A DNA stretch of 56,822 bases from Clostridiales bacterium Firm_18 (lineage in GTDB: Bacteria; Bacillota; Clostridia; Monoglobales; Firm-18): the NCBI GenBank assembly GCA_001604215.1, contig LVAX01000078.1:38146-94967 (forward strand). Direction: 5' to 3'. Shown piece by piece: positions 1 through 9,526 of the stretch. A program made the translations under genes and the position numbers. The notes beneath the pieces were generated by a model that made no database searches, had not been told where the DNA came from, and saw only the letters and a list, made by a program, of their open reading frames with translations. Numbering within the stretch: position 1 is the stretch's first letter; the number at the start of each line of letters is the position of its first letter.

Positions 1-1
1 T

Positions 2-120
2 TATAGGAAATTGCGCAAAACCCGCGCAATTTCGCGCTCCGGCGGAATGAATCCGCCTTCGCTTACGCTCGCGCGGCGAGCGGTTGCGTTCGGGAAAGCG
101 CTACGCGCCCGAACGCTTTA
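2..120 (+). repeat. Dispersed palindromic repeat, copy A
   Basis: About 120 bp, one of five related copies in the window. It holds four hairpins in order: AAATTGCGC/GCGCAATTT (8-16 with 24-32), GGCGGA/TCCGCC (41-46 with 52-57), CTCGC/GCGAG (68-72 with 76-80) and CGTTCGGG/CCCGAACG (87-94 with 108-115). It lies just beyond the 3' end of gdhA. It is too short to code for a transposase and resembles a REP- or MITE-like element. The rest of 1-161 shows no gene. Confidence 0.85.
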
Positions 121-161
121 TTTTTATAGGAAAGCTGTGCAACAGACATGCAGCTTTTGCT

Positions 162-2229
<2,068 letters not shown>

Positions 2230-2240
2230 CTCCCATTTTT

Positions 2241-2269
2241 ATTCTACAAAAAATCATGAAATGTGTCAA
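2241..2269 (-). promoter_or_regulatory. nth promoter
   Basis: On the minus strand, -35 TTGACA (2269-2264), 17-nt spacer, -10 TAGAAT (2246-2241). It is back to back with the glyA promoter; their -35 boxes are 8 nt apart. Confidence 0.75.
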
Positions 2270-2277
2270 TATTGCTA

Positions 2278-2306
2278 TTGTAAAATCAGTAAAAAAACAT
2301 TATAAT
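2278..2306 (+). promoter_or_regulatory. glyA promoter
   Basis: -35 TTGTAA (2278-2283), 17-nt spacer, -10 TATAAT (2301-2306). The predicted transcript start is about 35 nt before the glyA start codon. Confidence 0.7.
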
Positions 2307-2349
2307 GGTTAATGAATAAAAAAACTGATTTAGTGTGGAGGATTTTCGT

Positions 2350-3582
2350 ATGTTTGAAAAGATTAAAATGGCAGACCCGCAGGTGGCAGAGGCGATTGAA
2401 GCGGAGCTTTCGCGACAGCGCTCAAAAATAGAGCTTATTGCATCCGAAAATTTTGTAAGCGAAGCGGTAATGGAAGCAATGGGCACACCGCTTACAAATA
2501 AATATGCAGAAGGGTATCCGGGCAAAAGATATTACGGCGGCTGCGAATACGTTGATATAGTCGAAGAGCTTGCCCGCAAAAGAGCATGCGAGGCATTCGG
2601 TGCGGAGCATGCCAATGTCCAGCCTCATTCGGGCGCGCAGGCAAATATGGCGGTGTTTTTTGCCGTTTTGAATCCGGGGGACACCGTACTTGGTATGAAC
2701 CTTGCCCACGGTGGTCATTTGAGCCATGGCAGCCCGGTAAATATTTCGGGCAGGTATTTTAATGTGGTTCCGTACGGAGTTGACGATGAAACTCATAGAA
2801 TAGATTATGAAGCGCTTGAAAAAACGGCAAAGCAATGCCAACCGAAAATGATAATTGCAGGCGCAAGCGCTTATCCACGGGAGATTGATTTTGAAAGGTT
2901 TGCAAGCATTGCAAAGCAAGTCGGCGCATACTTAATGGTTGATATGGCACATATAGCGGGCCTTGTTGCCGCTTCGGAGCATCCAAGCCCCATTCCTTAT
3001 GCCGATTTTGTAACATCAACAACCCATAAAACCCTCAGGGGACCACGGGGCGGTTTGATACTATGTCCCGAAAAGTATGCCAAAGTGATTGACAAGGCGA
3101 TATTCCCCGGAACACAGGGAGGGCCGCTGATGCATATAATTGCCGCAAAGGCTGTATGCTTCGGCGAGGTTTTAAAGCCGGAGTTTAAAGAATATCAAAA
3201 AAACATCAAGAAAAATGCTAAAGTTTTTGCCCGGTCGCTTATGGAAAACGGGTTTAACCTCGTTTCGGGAGGCACGGACAATCATTTGATTCTAATTGAT
3301 TTGCGAAATATGAACATAACAGGTAAGGATGCTGAAAATATGCTTGACGAGGTTGGCATAACATGCAATAAAAACGCAATACCCAATGATCCCCAAAGCC
3401 CGTTTGTTACAAGCGGGATAAGGCTCGGAACGGCTGCGGTTACCACAAGAGGTTTTGGTGAGGAAGACATGGCGGAGGTTGCACAGCTTATCGCCCTTAC
3501 GATAAAAGATTTTAATTCAAATAAAGAAAACGTTAAAGCAAGGGTTGCGGCTTTGTGCAATAAGTATAAGCTCTATGAATAA
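2350..3582 (+). CDS. glyA: Serine hydroxymethyltransferase
   Basis: 410-residue PLP enzyme that converts serine and tetrahydrofolate to glycine and 5,10-methylene-THF, the main one-carbon source. Family hallmarks are [10 protein letters not shown] near the N-terminus, [17 protein letters not shown], the substrate and cofactor histidines in VDMAHIAGL, and the PLP-lysine segment [17 protein letters not shown] at 2335 is in frame, but GGAGG at 2337-2341 sits 8 nt before the ATG at 2350, which decides the start. The last 8 nt overlap the start of rarA, so the two are translationally coupled. Confidence 0.97.
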   Translation: MFEKIKMADPQVAEAIEAELSRQRSKIELIASENFVSEAVMEAMGTPLTNKYAEGYPGKRYYGGCEYVDIVEELARKRACEAFGAEHANVQPHSGAQANMAVFFAVLNPGDTVLGMNLAHGGHLSHGSPVNISGRYFNVVPYGVDDETHRIDYEALEKTAKQCQPKMIIAGASAYPREIDFERFASIAKQVGAYLMVDMAHIAGLVAASEHPSPIPYADFVTSTTHKTLRGPRGGLILCPEKYAKVIDKAIFPGTQGGPLMHIIAAKAVCFGEVLKPEFKEYQKNIKKNAKVFARSLMENGFNLVSGGTDNHLILIDLRNMNITGKDAENMLDEVGITCNKNAIPNDPQSPFVTSGIRLGTAAVTTRGFGEEDMAEVAQLIALTIKDFNSNKENVKARVAALCNKYKLYE

Positions 3583-4846
3583 GCCGCTTGCCGACAGGGT
3601 TCGTCCCAAAACACTCGACGAGGTTTTCGGGCAGCAGCATATTTTAGGAAAAGATAAGCTGCTGCGGCGGGCCGTTGAATCGGGACGCTTTGGCAACATG
3701 ATTTTTTACGGCCCGTCCGGTACAGGAAAAACAACCGTAGCCGGAATAATTGCCGATATGTCGGATAAGCGGTTTTACAAGCTTAATGCAACAAATGCGG
3801 GAGTATCCGATATAAAAAGCATTATTGGCGATATTGGCGGATTTTCGGCCCGAAACGGCGTGCTTTTGTATTTGGACGAGATTCAAAACTTTAATAAAAA
3901 GCAGCAGCAATCGCTGCTTGAATTTATTGAAACCGGGGATATTACCCTAATAGCAAGCACAACGGAAAACCCTTATTTTTATGTATATAACGCAATACTA
4001 AGCCGCAGCACCGTCTTTGAGTTTAAGCCGCTTTCGACGGAAGATATTTTAAAAGCGGTTTATCGTGCGCTTGAGATTGTAAAATCCGATTTTCCGGGTT
4101 ATACACTAAAGATTAGCCGGGATGCAGCCCGCCATATCGCCGCAATGGCAAACGGTGACGCAAGGCGTGCGCTCAATGCCGTTGAGCTGTGCGTATATAC
4201 CGCAGACGCGGACGAAAACAAAGCAATAACCATTGATTTGGATACGGCGCAGCAGGCAAGCCAAAAGAAAGCTTTTACTTATGATAAGCTCGGTGACAAC
4301 CATTATGATATTTTAAGCGCATTCCAAAAGAGCATAAGAGGGAGCGACCCCGACGCGGCGATACATTATCTTGCAAGGCTAATTGCGGTGGAAGATTTGC
4401 AGTCCGTGTGCCGCAGGCTGATGGTTACCGCGTGCGAGGACATAGGAATGGCATATCCGATGGCGGTTACAATAGTAAAAAGCTGCGTTGACTGTGCGAT
4501 GCAGCTTGGATTTCCCGAAGCGCGCATACCACTTGCCGAGGCGGTTATTCTGCTGGCAACCGCACCGAAGTCAAATTCGGCAATTTGCGCTATTGACGCC
4601 GCGCTTGAGGATATAAAAAACGGGCTGACGGGAGAAATACCCGCCCATCTTCGTGACAGCCACTACAAAGGGGCGGCAAAAATGGGAAGGGGAAAGGAAT
4701 ACAAATACCCGCACGATTATCCGGATAACTATGTTGCCCAGCAGTATTTGCCGGATGCTTTAAAGGGCAAAAAGTATTACGTTGCACAGCAAAACAAATT
4801 TGAAGAGAGCATAAAGGAATATTGGCGAAAAATCTTGACAAAATAG
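3575..4846 (+). CDS. rarA: Replication-associated recombination protein A (AAA+ ATPase)
   Basis: 423-residue clamp-loader-like AAA+ ATPase of the RarA/MgsA/WRNIP1 family, which acts at stalled replication forks. It opens with [17 protein letters not shown], followed by Walker [10 protein letters not shown], Walker B LLYLDEIQ, sensor ASTTENP and the C-terminal tetramer domain ending in [19 protein letters not shown]. The ATG at 3575 overlaps the glyA stop by 8 nt; an upstream in-frame ATG inside glyA would add ten non-homologous residues. The coupling to glyA is probably positional rather than functional. Confidence 0.95.
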   Translation: MNKPLADRVRPKTLDEVFGQQHILGKDKLLRRAVESGRFGNMIFYGPSGTGKTTVAGIIADMSDKRFYKLNATNAGVSDIKSIIGDIGGFSARNGVLLYLDEIQNFNKKQQQSLLEFIETGDITLIASTTENPYFYVYNAILSRSTVFEFKPLSTEDILKAVYRALEIVKSDFPGYTLKISRDAARHIAAMANGDARRALNAVELCVYTADADENKAITIDLDTAQQASQKKAFTYDKLGDNHYDILSAFQKSIRGSDPDAAIHYLARLIAVEDLQSVCRRLMVTACEDIGMAYPMAVTIVKSCVDCAMQLGFPEARIPLAEAVILLATAPKSNSAICAIDAALEDIKNGLTGEIPAHLRDSHYKGAAKMGRGKEYKYPHDYPDNYVAQQYLPDALKGKKYYVAQQNKFEESIKEYWRKILTK

Positions 4847-4863
4847 CATAGCGGTGCTATACT
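4835..4863 (+). promoter_or_regulatory. Promoter with inverted repeat before the coiled-coil gene
   Basis: TTGACA (4835-4840), 17-nt spacer, TATACT (4858-4863), starting inside the last codons of rarA. The inverted repeat ATAGCA-N6-TGCTAT (4843-4848 with 4855-4860) fills the spacer and the first bases of the -10, which suggests a repressor site. The leader to 4975 contains a further possible CCGGCA/TGCCGG helix (4879-4884 with 4924-4929). Confidence 0.7.
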
Positions 4864-4974
4864 CTTTTTGGTTGGTTCCCGGCAACAAAGCAAATATCGG
4901 AAAAGTATGGCGTGAATTAATAATGCCGGTTTTCCCTTTTGTTATTATTTAAGATTGTAAAGGAGTGAACAAAT

Positions 4975-5925
4975 GTGTCCGAGCAGGAAATCACGCTTAA
5001 AAACACAAAAACCGAAATTTTTGAGGCTTTGCAACAAGCATTAAAAAGAGCTGAGCTTGCCGAAAAAGGCAAATTAAATCCCGAAAAAGAAGAAAAGGAA
5101 AAGATTGAAAAAAGAGCAATTGATACTGCAAGAAAAGCAGTTGAACAAAACATCTTTTCAAAAGAGTTAAATGACAAATTTAATGATTTGCAAATAGCTA
5201 TTGCCGCCGAGGAAAACAGGCTTCAGGAGCTTTATGGAGTCGGTCGTGAGTTGCAAAAGCTTACAGTTATTATTGAGACCGGCAAGGAGCGGTTAGAAGC
5301 CATTGATGTTCAGGCAGCTGCAAAAGAAGCTGAAGCAGCGGAACGGTTGCAGAAATTGAACGAGGAATATGCCGCGCGAAAAGAAGAACTTCAGGCGGAG
5401 TTTGACCGCATGGCAGAAAAACTTAAATTAGAAAGAACTCGTGAAAATGAGGAATACGAATATAATTTAGTCAGAGCAAGGGAACGGGAAGACAATGCCT
5501 GGGCTGACGAGAAGGCGACAAGAGAAGCCGAATTGTTAAAGCGCGAAGAACAAGCAGCCGCAATGCTTGCCGAAGCGGAAAGCAAAGCAGATTATATCCG
5601 CACCCTTGAAGAGAAGGTAGCGGGCATACCGGAGTTGTTGGAAAATCAAAAGAAATCTGTAACCGCAGAGGTTTCCGAAGCATTGAGAAAGGAATATGAA
5701 AACAAAGCGACTTTGGCTGAAAAGGATTATAGCAATACTGTTGCAAGATTAGAGGATAAAATCGTATTCCTTGAAAAAGAAATTGAAAACTCAAACAAAG
5801 CGGTGGTTGCATTGCAAAACAAGTTGGATAAGGCTTATACCGAAATACGTGAAATAGCGACAAAAACCGTTGAATCTGCAGGTGGAGTTAAAATCATAGG
5901 GAATGCCGATAATCGCAATGTATAG
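4975..5925 (+). CDS. Long coiled-coil protein of unknown function
   Basis: 316 residues, starting at GTG 4975 with AGGAG 9 nt upstream; an ATG two bases earlier is out of frame. I do not recognise a named family. Nearly the whole chain is charged heptad-like helix rich in Glu, Lys, Ala and Gln, without signal peptide or membrane segment. Residues 1-75 look like a distinct Lys/Glu-rich head, 76-290 a rod, and the last 20 residues (ESAGGVKIIGNADNRNV) a short tail with glycines. It may be a cytoplasmic scaffold or a cytoskeleton-like filament. It has its own promoter with a probable operator and is followed by an AT-rich hairpin (5935-5955). Confidence 0.8.
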   Translation: MSEQEITLKNTKTEIFEALQQALKRAELAEKGKLNPEKEEKEKIEKRAIDTARKAVEQNIFSKELNDKFNDLQIAIAAEENRLQELYGVGRELQKLTVIIETGKERLEAIDVQAAAKEAEAAERLQKLNEEYAARKEELQAEFDRMAEKLKLERTRENEEYEYNLVRAREREDNAWADEKATREAELLKREEQAAAMLAEAESKADYIRTLEEKVAGIPELLENQKKSVTAEVSEALRKEYENKATLAEKDYSNTVARLEDKIVFLEKEIENSNKAVVALQNKLDKAYTEIREIATKTVESAGGVKIIGNADNRNV

Positions 5926-5934
5926 AAATAGAAA

Positions 5935-5955
5935 AATACTATATAGTATAGTATT
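5935..5955 (+). repeat. AT-rich inverted repeat
   Basis: AATACTATA / TATAGTATT with a TAG loop, 10 nt after the coiled-coil stop codon. There is no T-run after it, so it is either an mRNA 3' stabilising hairpin or an operator for what follows. Confidence 0.5.
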
Positions 5956-6016
5956 GCAGGAACATCGAAAGCAAAAAGTAATTTGTAAATTTCCCATTGC
6001 AATTATGGTATAGTAT

Positions 6017-6099
6017 GCGGGCGTGGCGGAATTGGCAGACGCGCCAGACTTAGGATCTGGTGGGCAACCGTGGGAGTTCGAGTCTCTTCGCCCGCACCA
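6017..6099 (+). tRNA. tRNA-Leu (anticodon UAG)
   Basis: 83 nt including an encoded CCA (6097-6099). The acceptor stem GCGGGCG pairs with CGCCCGC (6089-6095). The anticodon stem CCAGA/TCTGG (6044-6048, 6056-6060) holds loop CTTAGGA with anticodon TAG at 6051-6053. The T-arm contains GTTCGAGTC, and a long variable arm of class II type sits between. It reads CUN leucine codons. Confidence 0.97.
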
Positions 6100-6103
6100 C
6101 GTC

Positions 6104-6134
6104 GCGGCAAACTACGTGCCGTTCGTTTTGCCGC
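6104..6134 (+). repeat. Hairpin directly after tRNA-Leu
   Basis: GCGGCAAA (6104-6111) pairs with TTTGCCGC (6127-6134), 5 nt after the CCA. It competes with a second possible hairpin, TTGCCG/CGGCAA. The flank resembles the one after the tmRNA gene: both read CACGTC then a GCAAA/TTTGC hairpin. Confidence 0.5.
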
Positions 6135-6194
6135 TCTACGGCAAAAGCTCACATGCTCCGTTGCCGCTCCTATATGCCTGATTTAAACATCAAC

Positions 6195-6236
6195 AGTCCG
6201 AAAAGTCAGTATTTATGCGGCTTTTTGGACTTTTTA
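6195..6236 (+). terminator. Rho-independent terminator after tRNA-Leu
   Basis: AGTCCGAAAAG (6195-6205) pairs with CTTTTTGGACT (6221-6231) with one G-U, then a T-rich run. Confidence 0.8.
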
Positions 6237-6242
6237 TTTATT

Positions 6243-6364
6243 TACAGGAAATTGCGCAAAATACGCGCAATTTCGCGCTCCGGCGGAATGAATCCGCCTT
6301 CGCTTTCCCTCGCGGGGCGAGATGAGGCGCTTTTGGTAAGCGCTACACGCCGGAACGCTTTTTT
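6243..6364 (+). repeat. Dispersed palindromic repeat, copy B
   Basis: Same order of hairpins as copy A, but of the second subtype, in which the middle reads CTTTCCCTCGCGGGGCGAG and the last stem lacks the TTGCGTTCGGG form. Nearly identical to copy E over about 110 bp. It is followed 8 nt later by copy C in the same orientation. Confidence 0.85.
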
Positions 6365-6371
6365 AATAATA

Positions 6372-6487
6372 TATAGGAAATTACGCAAAGCGCAATTTCA
6401 CGCTCCGGCGAAATAAATTCGCCTACGCTTACGCTCGCGCGGCGAGCGGTTGCGTTCGGGAAAGCACTACGCGCCCGAACGCTTTAT
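6372..6487 (+). repeat. Dispersed palindromic repeat, copy C
   Basis: First subtype, like copy A in its right half (CTCGCGCGGCGAGCGG then TTGCGTTCGGG). Point changes in the left half weaken the first two hairpins, so this is a more decayed copy. It forms a head-to-tail pair with copy B although the two belong to different subtypes. Confidence 0.85.
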
Positions 6488-6538
6488 TTATATCGGCGTT
6501 GGCAGTATATGGCAAGCCGGCCCGAAACTGTTTTTACC

Positions 6539-6567
6539 TTGACAAACATTGATTTTTGTGCTAAATT
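6539..6567 (+). promoter_or_regulatory. Promoter of the TPR gene
   Basis: TTGACA (6539-6544), 17-nt spacer, TAAATT (6562-6567). The predicted start near 6574 lies downstream of the longest in-frame start (6549), which supports a later start codon. Confidence 0.6.
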
Positions 6568-6623
6568 ATGTTTGTGCAATTCGGGAAAGAAAGGAATTTT
6601 TTCATTATTTTAATGAAAAATAT

Positions 6624-7376
6624 ATGGTGAAGAAAATGGTCGGTACGCTGATTCTTGCGGCATCGCTTATTTTTGTTTTTTGGAAGAGGGGAGATATTTG
6701 TTCTTCGATTGCAAAGCTGATATACTCCCGGGGAAAATCCGAAATCTGGAAAAAATGGTTTAAGGTTGCGGATAAGTTAGGCGGCATGAGCTTTCAAAAT
6801 AAAGTTCTGTATGCTTACCTTTTGCTAAAAGACGGTGAGCTGGACGAGGCCAACAAAAAATTTGCACTGCTTTCCATGGAACGTTTAACGGAGGCTCAAA
6901 GGCTTACGCTAAAATCTTCCTATGCGCTTGTTTTTTGGAAAAGGGGAGATGTCGAAGCGGCAATAGAAATGCTTGAAGAAGTTGCTGAAAAAGCGCCGGC
7001 TACCGCGGTTTACGGAAGTCTCGGCTATATGTACGCTTATAACGGAAACCTTTCAAAGGCCCTTGAATTTAATCAAAAAGCATATGATTACAACGACACC
7101 GACGCAATAATAGTCGATAATCTTGCGTTTACCTATTATAAAAGAGGGGAATATGAAAAAGCAAAGGAATATTATGAAAAGCTTATGGAGCTTAACCCTA
7201 CTTTCCCCGAAGCTTATTACGGTTACGGGCGTTTGCTTGTTGAGATGGGCGAAACCCAAAAAGGCCTGGAAATGGTGCGCAAAGCGCTAAGTGCCAATTA
7301 TTCGTTTTTATCTATGGTGGACAGGCAGGAAATCAATGATTATTTAAGCAGCTTTGAAGAAAATCAATTTGAATAA
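6624..7376 (+). CDS. Membrane-anchored TPR-repeat protein
   Basis: About 250 residues. One N-terminal hydrophobic helix (MVGTLILAASLIFVFW) anchors the protein. The rest is helical hairpin repeats: at least three TPR units are readable in the second half, such as AVYGSLGYMYAYNGNLSKAL and YYKRGEYEKAKEYYEKLMEL, with the usual Trp/Leu/Gly/Tyr/Ala/Pro positions. It probably acts as a protein-interaction scaffold at the membrane. The start could also be ATG 6636, which has GGTGA 5 nt before it. The phrase VFWKRGD occurs twice (after the helix and near residue 95), hinting at internal duplication. It is followed by murA but is not in an obvious operon with it. Confidence 0.8.
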   Translation: MVKKMVGTLILAASLIFVFWKRGDICSSIAKLIYSRGKSEIWKKWFKVADKLGGMSFQNKVLYAYLLLKDGELDEANKKFALLSMERLTEAQRLTLKSSYALVFWKRGDVEAAIEMLEEVAEKAPATAVYGSLGYMYAYNGNLSKALEFNQKAYDYNDTDAIIVDNLAFTYYKRGEYEKAKEYYEKLMELNPTFPEAYYGYGRLLVEMGETQKGLEMVRKALSANYSFLSMVDRQEINDYLSSFEENQFE

Positions 7377-7505
7377 AAACATTAAAACATTTTAAAATTT
7401 AATCAAAAAATTGCTTGGAATAAACCCTTCGTATCGGGAAACAATTTTATATGTAACGGCATTTATTTAAATGGGTTACTTATAAAATTTTTCGGGGGGA
7501 TTTTT

Positions 7506-8759
7506 TTGTCTAAGCTTATTGTATCCGGAATGACTAATTTGGAAGGAAGCGTAAGCGTTGGGGGTTCCAAAAATTCCACTCTTCCGATACTTGCAGCAAC
7601 ATTGCTGGCAAACGGTTGTTCTACCATATATGACGTTCCTTATTTGCTTGATATAAAAAATATGACGGATATTTTGCATTGCCTCGGTGCCGAAATAACC
7701 AATGCAGGCGGCTCGGGGCTTTCAATATGCTGCAAAAAGCCAGGCTGGGATGTTTCCGATTGCGAGTATACCACCAAGCTGCGAGCATCTTTTCTGGTTG
7801 CGGGGCCGCTGCTTGCACGGTGCAAGAGATTTAAAATTTCAATGCCCGGAGGCTGCCGGATAGGCTTAAGGCCCGTTGATTTGCATTTGAAAGGGTTTGC
7901 GGCATTAGGGGCTAAGATAACTGTCGGGCACGGGTTTATCGAAGCAAAGTGCAGGAATTTAACAGGCACTGTAATTTACTTAGATTTCCCGAGCGTCGGA
8001 GCTACGGAAAATCTTATGATGACGGCTTCTCTTGCAAACGGTTTGACAATAATCGAAAATGCTGCGATAGAACCTGAGATTGTTGATCTGGCCGGCTTTA
8101 TAAATTCAATGGGAGGAAAAATTGTGGGCGCCGGAACAGATACAATCAAAATTACCGGGGTGAAAGAGCTTACGGGCCAGGTACACACGGTAATTCCGGA
8201 CAGGATAGAAGCGGGCACTTATGCCGCGGCGGCGGCGGTTACAAAAGGAAAAATTCAGATAGATAATGTTATTCCCGAACATCTTACCCCAATTACCGCA
8301 AAGCTGAGGGAAGCAGGAGTGGAGGTAACGGAGGGTGACAGCTTTATTACCGTTGATGCCGAAAATCAGCCTAAGGCGGCGGATATCAAAACACTTCCTT
8401 ATCCGGGTTTCCCGACCGACATGCAGGCCCCATATACCGCAATGATGTCGGTAGCTGAAGGGACAAGCATTGTTACCGAAACAATATTTGAAAACAGGTT
8501 CATGCATATACCCGAGCTGATTAAAATGGGGGCTGATATCAAAACGGAAGGCAGGACGGCGGTTGTAAAAGGCACAAAAAAACTAACCGGCTCAAAAGTG
8601 AATGCAACGGACTTAAGAGCGGGGGCAGCGCTTGTTTTGGCCGCACTGGCAGCAGAAGGCGAAACGGAAATATCGCACGCCGAGTATATAGACAGGGGAT
8701 ATTATAATATAGATAAAAAGCTGTCCTTATTGGGAGCCCAGGTTATGAGGATTGATTAA
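7506..8759 (+). CDS. murA: UDP-N-acetylglucosamine 1-carboxyvinyltransferase
   Basis: 417 residues. It transfers enolpyruvate from PEP to UDP-GlcNAc, the first committed step of peptidoglycan synthesis, in the cytosol. The EPSP-synthase-like two-domain fold is evident. Lys22-Asn23 in GGSKNSTLPIL and the catalytic Cys117 in MPGGCRIGLRPVDLHLKG are present; that cysteine is the usual fosfomycin target, so nothing here predicts intrinsic resistance. The conserved arginine is in TDLRAGAALVLAA. It starts at TTG 7506 with GGGGGGA 5 nt before it. Convergent with queT; repeat copy D lies between them. Confidence 0.95.
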   Translation: MSKLIVSGMTNLEGSVSVGGSKNSTLPILAATLLANGCSTIYDVPYLLDIKNMTDILHCLGAEITNAGGSGLSICCKKPGWDVSDCEYTTKLRASFLVAGPLLARCKRFKISMPGGCRIGLRPVDLHLKGFAALGAKITVGHGFIEAKCRNLTGTVIYLDFPSVGATENLMMTASLANGLTIIENAAIEPEIVDLAGFINSMGGKIVGAGTDTIKITGVKELTGQVHTVIPDRIEAGTYAAAAAVTKGKIQIDNVIPEHLTPITAKLREAGVEVTEGDSFITVDAENQPKAADIKTLPYPGFPTDMQAPYTAMMSVAEGTSIVTETIFENRFMHIPELIKMGADIKTEGRTAVVKGTKKLTGSKVNATDLRAGAALVLAALAAEGETEISHAEYIDRGYYNIDKKLSLLGAQVMRID

Positions 8760-8780
8760 GGAGTTTAAAACCTTGTTTGT

Positions 8781-8877
8781 TCAATTTCACGCTCCGGCGC
8801 AAGTGAATTCCGCCTTCGCTTACGCCCGCGCGGCGCAATGTTGCGTTCCGAAAAGCGCTACGCGCCGGAACGCTTTA
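8781..8877 (+). repeat. Dispersed palindromic repeat, copy D (5'-truncated)
   Basis: Lacks the left arm of the first hairpin and starts at CAATTTC. The other stems are recognisable, with ACGCCCGCGCGGCG and GCGTTCCG/CGGAACGC. On the opposite strand it encodes the last codons and the TAG stop (8858-8860) of queT, so the element has become part of that gene. Confidence 0.8.
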
Positions 8878-9319
8878 TCTTATCGAAATTAATAATAAAA
8901 TAAATGGGCAGTATATAGCATGCAACAAATTGACCCGCCCCGACGGTGAGAATGTTCATCGGCAATATACCACCGTACTGTAAGGTAAGGTAATAGCCCA
9001 CAACAACGGCATTAAGAACTACGGGAGGCAGTGGCGCAAGCCAGTGTCTTTTTCTTAATTTGTACGTTAAAACAGCTGCGGCAAGGGTGGTTAGGCTTCC
9101 GAAAATAATATCAATAATATTACCGGTATAAAGGTTTGCTATAAGGCAGCCGAAAAAAAGGCCGGGAACGGCAGCCGGGGTAAAAGCCGCAAGGATTGTC
9201 AATGATTCGGACAATCTTATTTGAATTGGCCCGTACGAGAGCGGAGCAACCACTAACGTCATTGCCGCGTAAACCGCTGCAATAATTGCAGAAAATGTAA
9301 TAAAACGGGTTTTTTTCAC
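8858..9319 (-). CDS. queT: QueT-type queuosine-precursor transporter (ECF S component)
   Basis: 153 residues with about five hydrophobic helices. The QueT family signature near residues 25-42, APLSYGPIQIRLSESLTIL, is clear, followed by the conserved asparagine-containing LIANLYTG. As an S component it binds a 7-deazaguanine precursor and docks with a shared ECF ATPase and T subunit encoded elsewhere. The start is GTG 9319 with AAGGAG 8 nt upstream. The C-terminus (K-R-S-G-A-stop) is read from repeat copy D. A weak promoter (TATAAT at 9359-9354) lies upstream. I looked for a preQ1 riboswitch and saw none. Confidence 0.88.
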   Translation of the reverse strand: MKKTRFITFSAIIAAVYAAMTLVVAPLSYGPIQIRLSESLTILAAFTPAAVPGLFFGCLIANLYTGNIIDIIFGSLTTLAAAVLTYKLRKRHWLAPLPPVVLNAVVVGYYLTLQYGGILPMNILTVGAGQFVACYILPIYFIINFDKIKRSGA

Positions 9320-9402
9320 CGTTTTTACTCCTTGTAAAAAAATTTATTTAAATATTATACAATACAATTAAAAAAAAATCTATATTTTTGTGAAAAAATT
9401 TC

Positions 9403-9431
9403 TTGACATTTCTAATGCTCAATGATAAAAT
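9403..9431 (+). promoter_or_regulatory. rpoB operon promoter
   Basis: TTGACA (9403-9408), exactly 17 nt, TAAAAT (9426-9431). The leader is about 90 nt and contains a tandem imperfect repeat (9443-9460 and 9462-9480). It implies that the RNA polymerase genes start a transcript here rather than reading through from ribosomal genes. Confidence 0.85.
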
Positions 9432-9442
9432 GATAATCTGAC

Positions 9443-9480
9443 TATTATGGGTAAAATGGCATATTATGAGTAAAAATGGC
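9443..9480 (+). repeat. Tandem motif in the rpoB leader
   Basis: TATTATGGGTAAAATGGC followed by TATTATGAGTAAAAATGGC, a 19-bp step with two differences. Each copy contains an ATG; the first opens an 8-codon frame ending in TAA at 9471-9473, the second a 15-codon frame ending at 9513, just before the rpoB ribosome site. Confidence 0.6.
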
Positions 9481-9526
9481 TGCATTCTATTAAATATACA
9501 TTCAAATATTTAACGAGGTGATTAGT

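Noticed and set aside
5471..5863. 130-codon minus-strand frame inside the coiled-coil gene
   Set aside because: Shadow frame created by the repetitive Glu/Lys/Ala codons of the real gene.
9320..9402. preQ1 riboswitch upstream of queT
   Set aside because: Expected from the gene's function, but the short AT-rich leader shows none of the preQ1 aptamer features.
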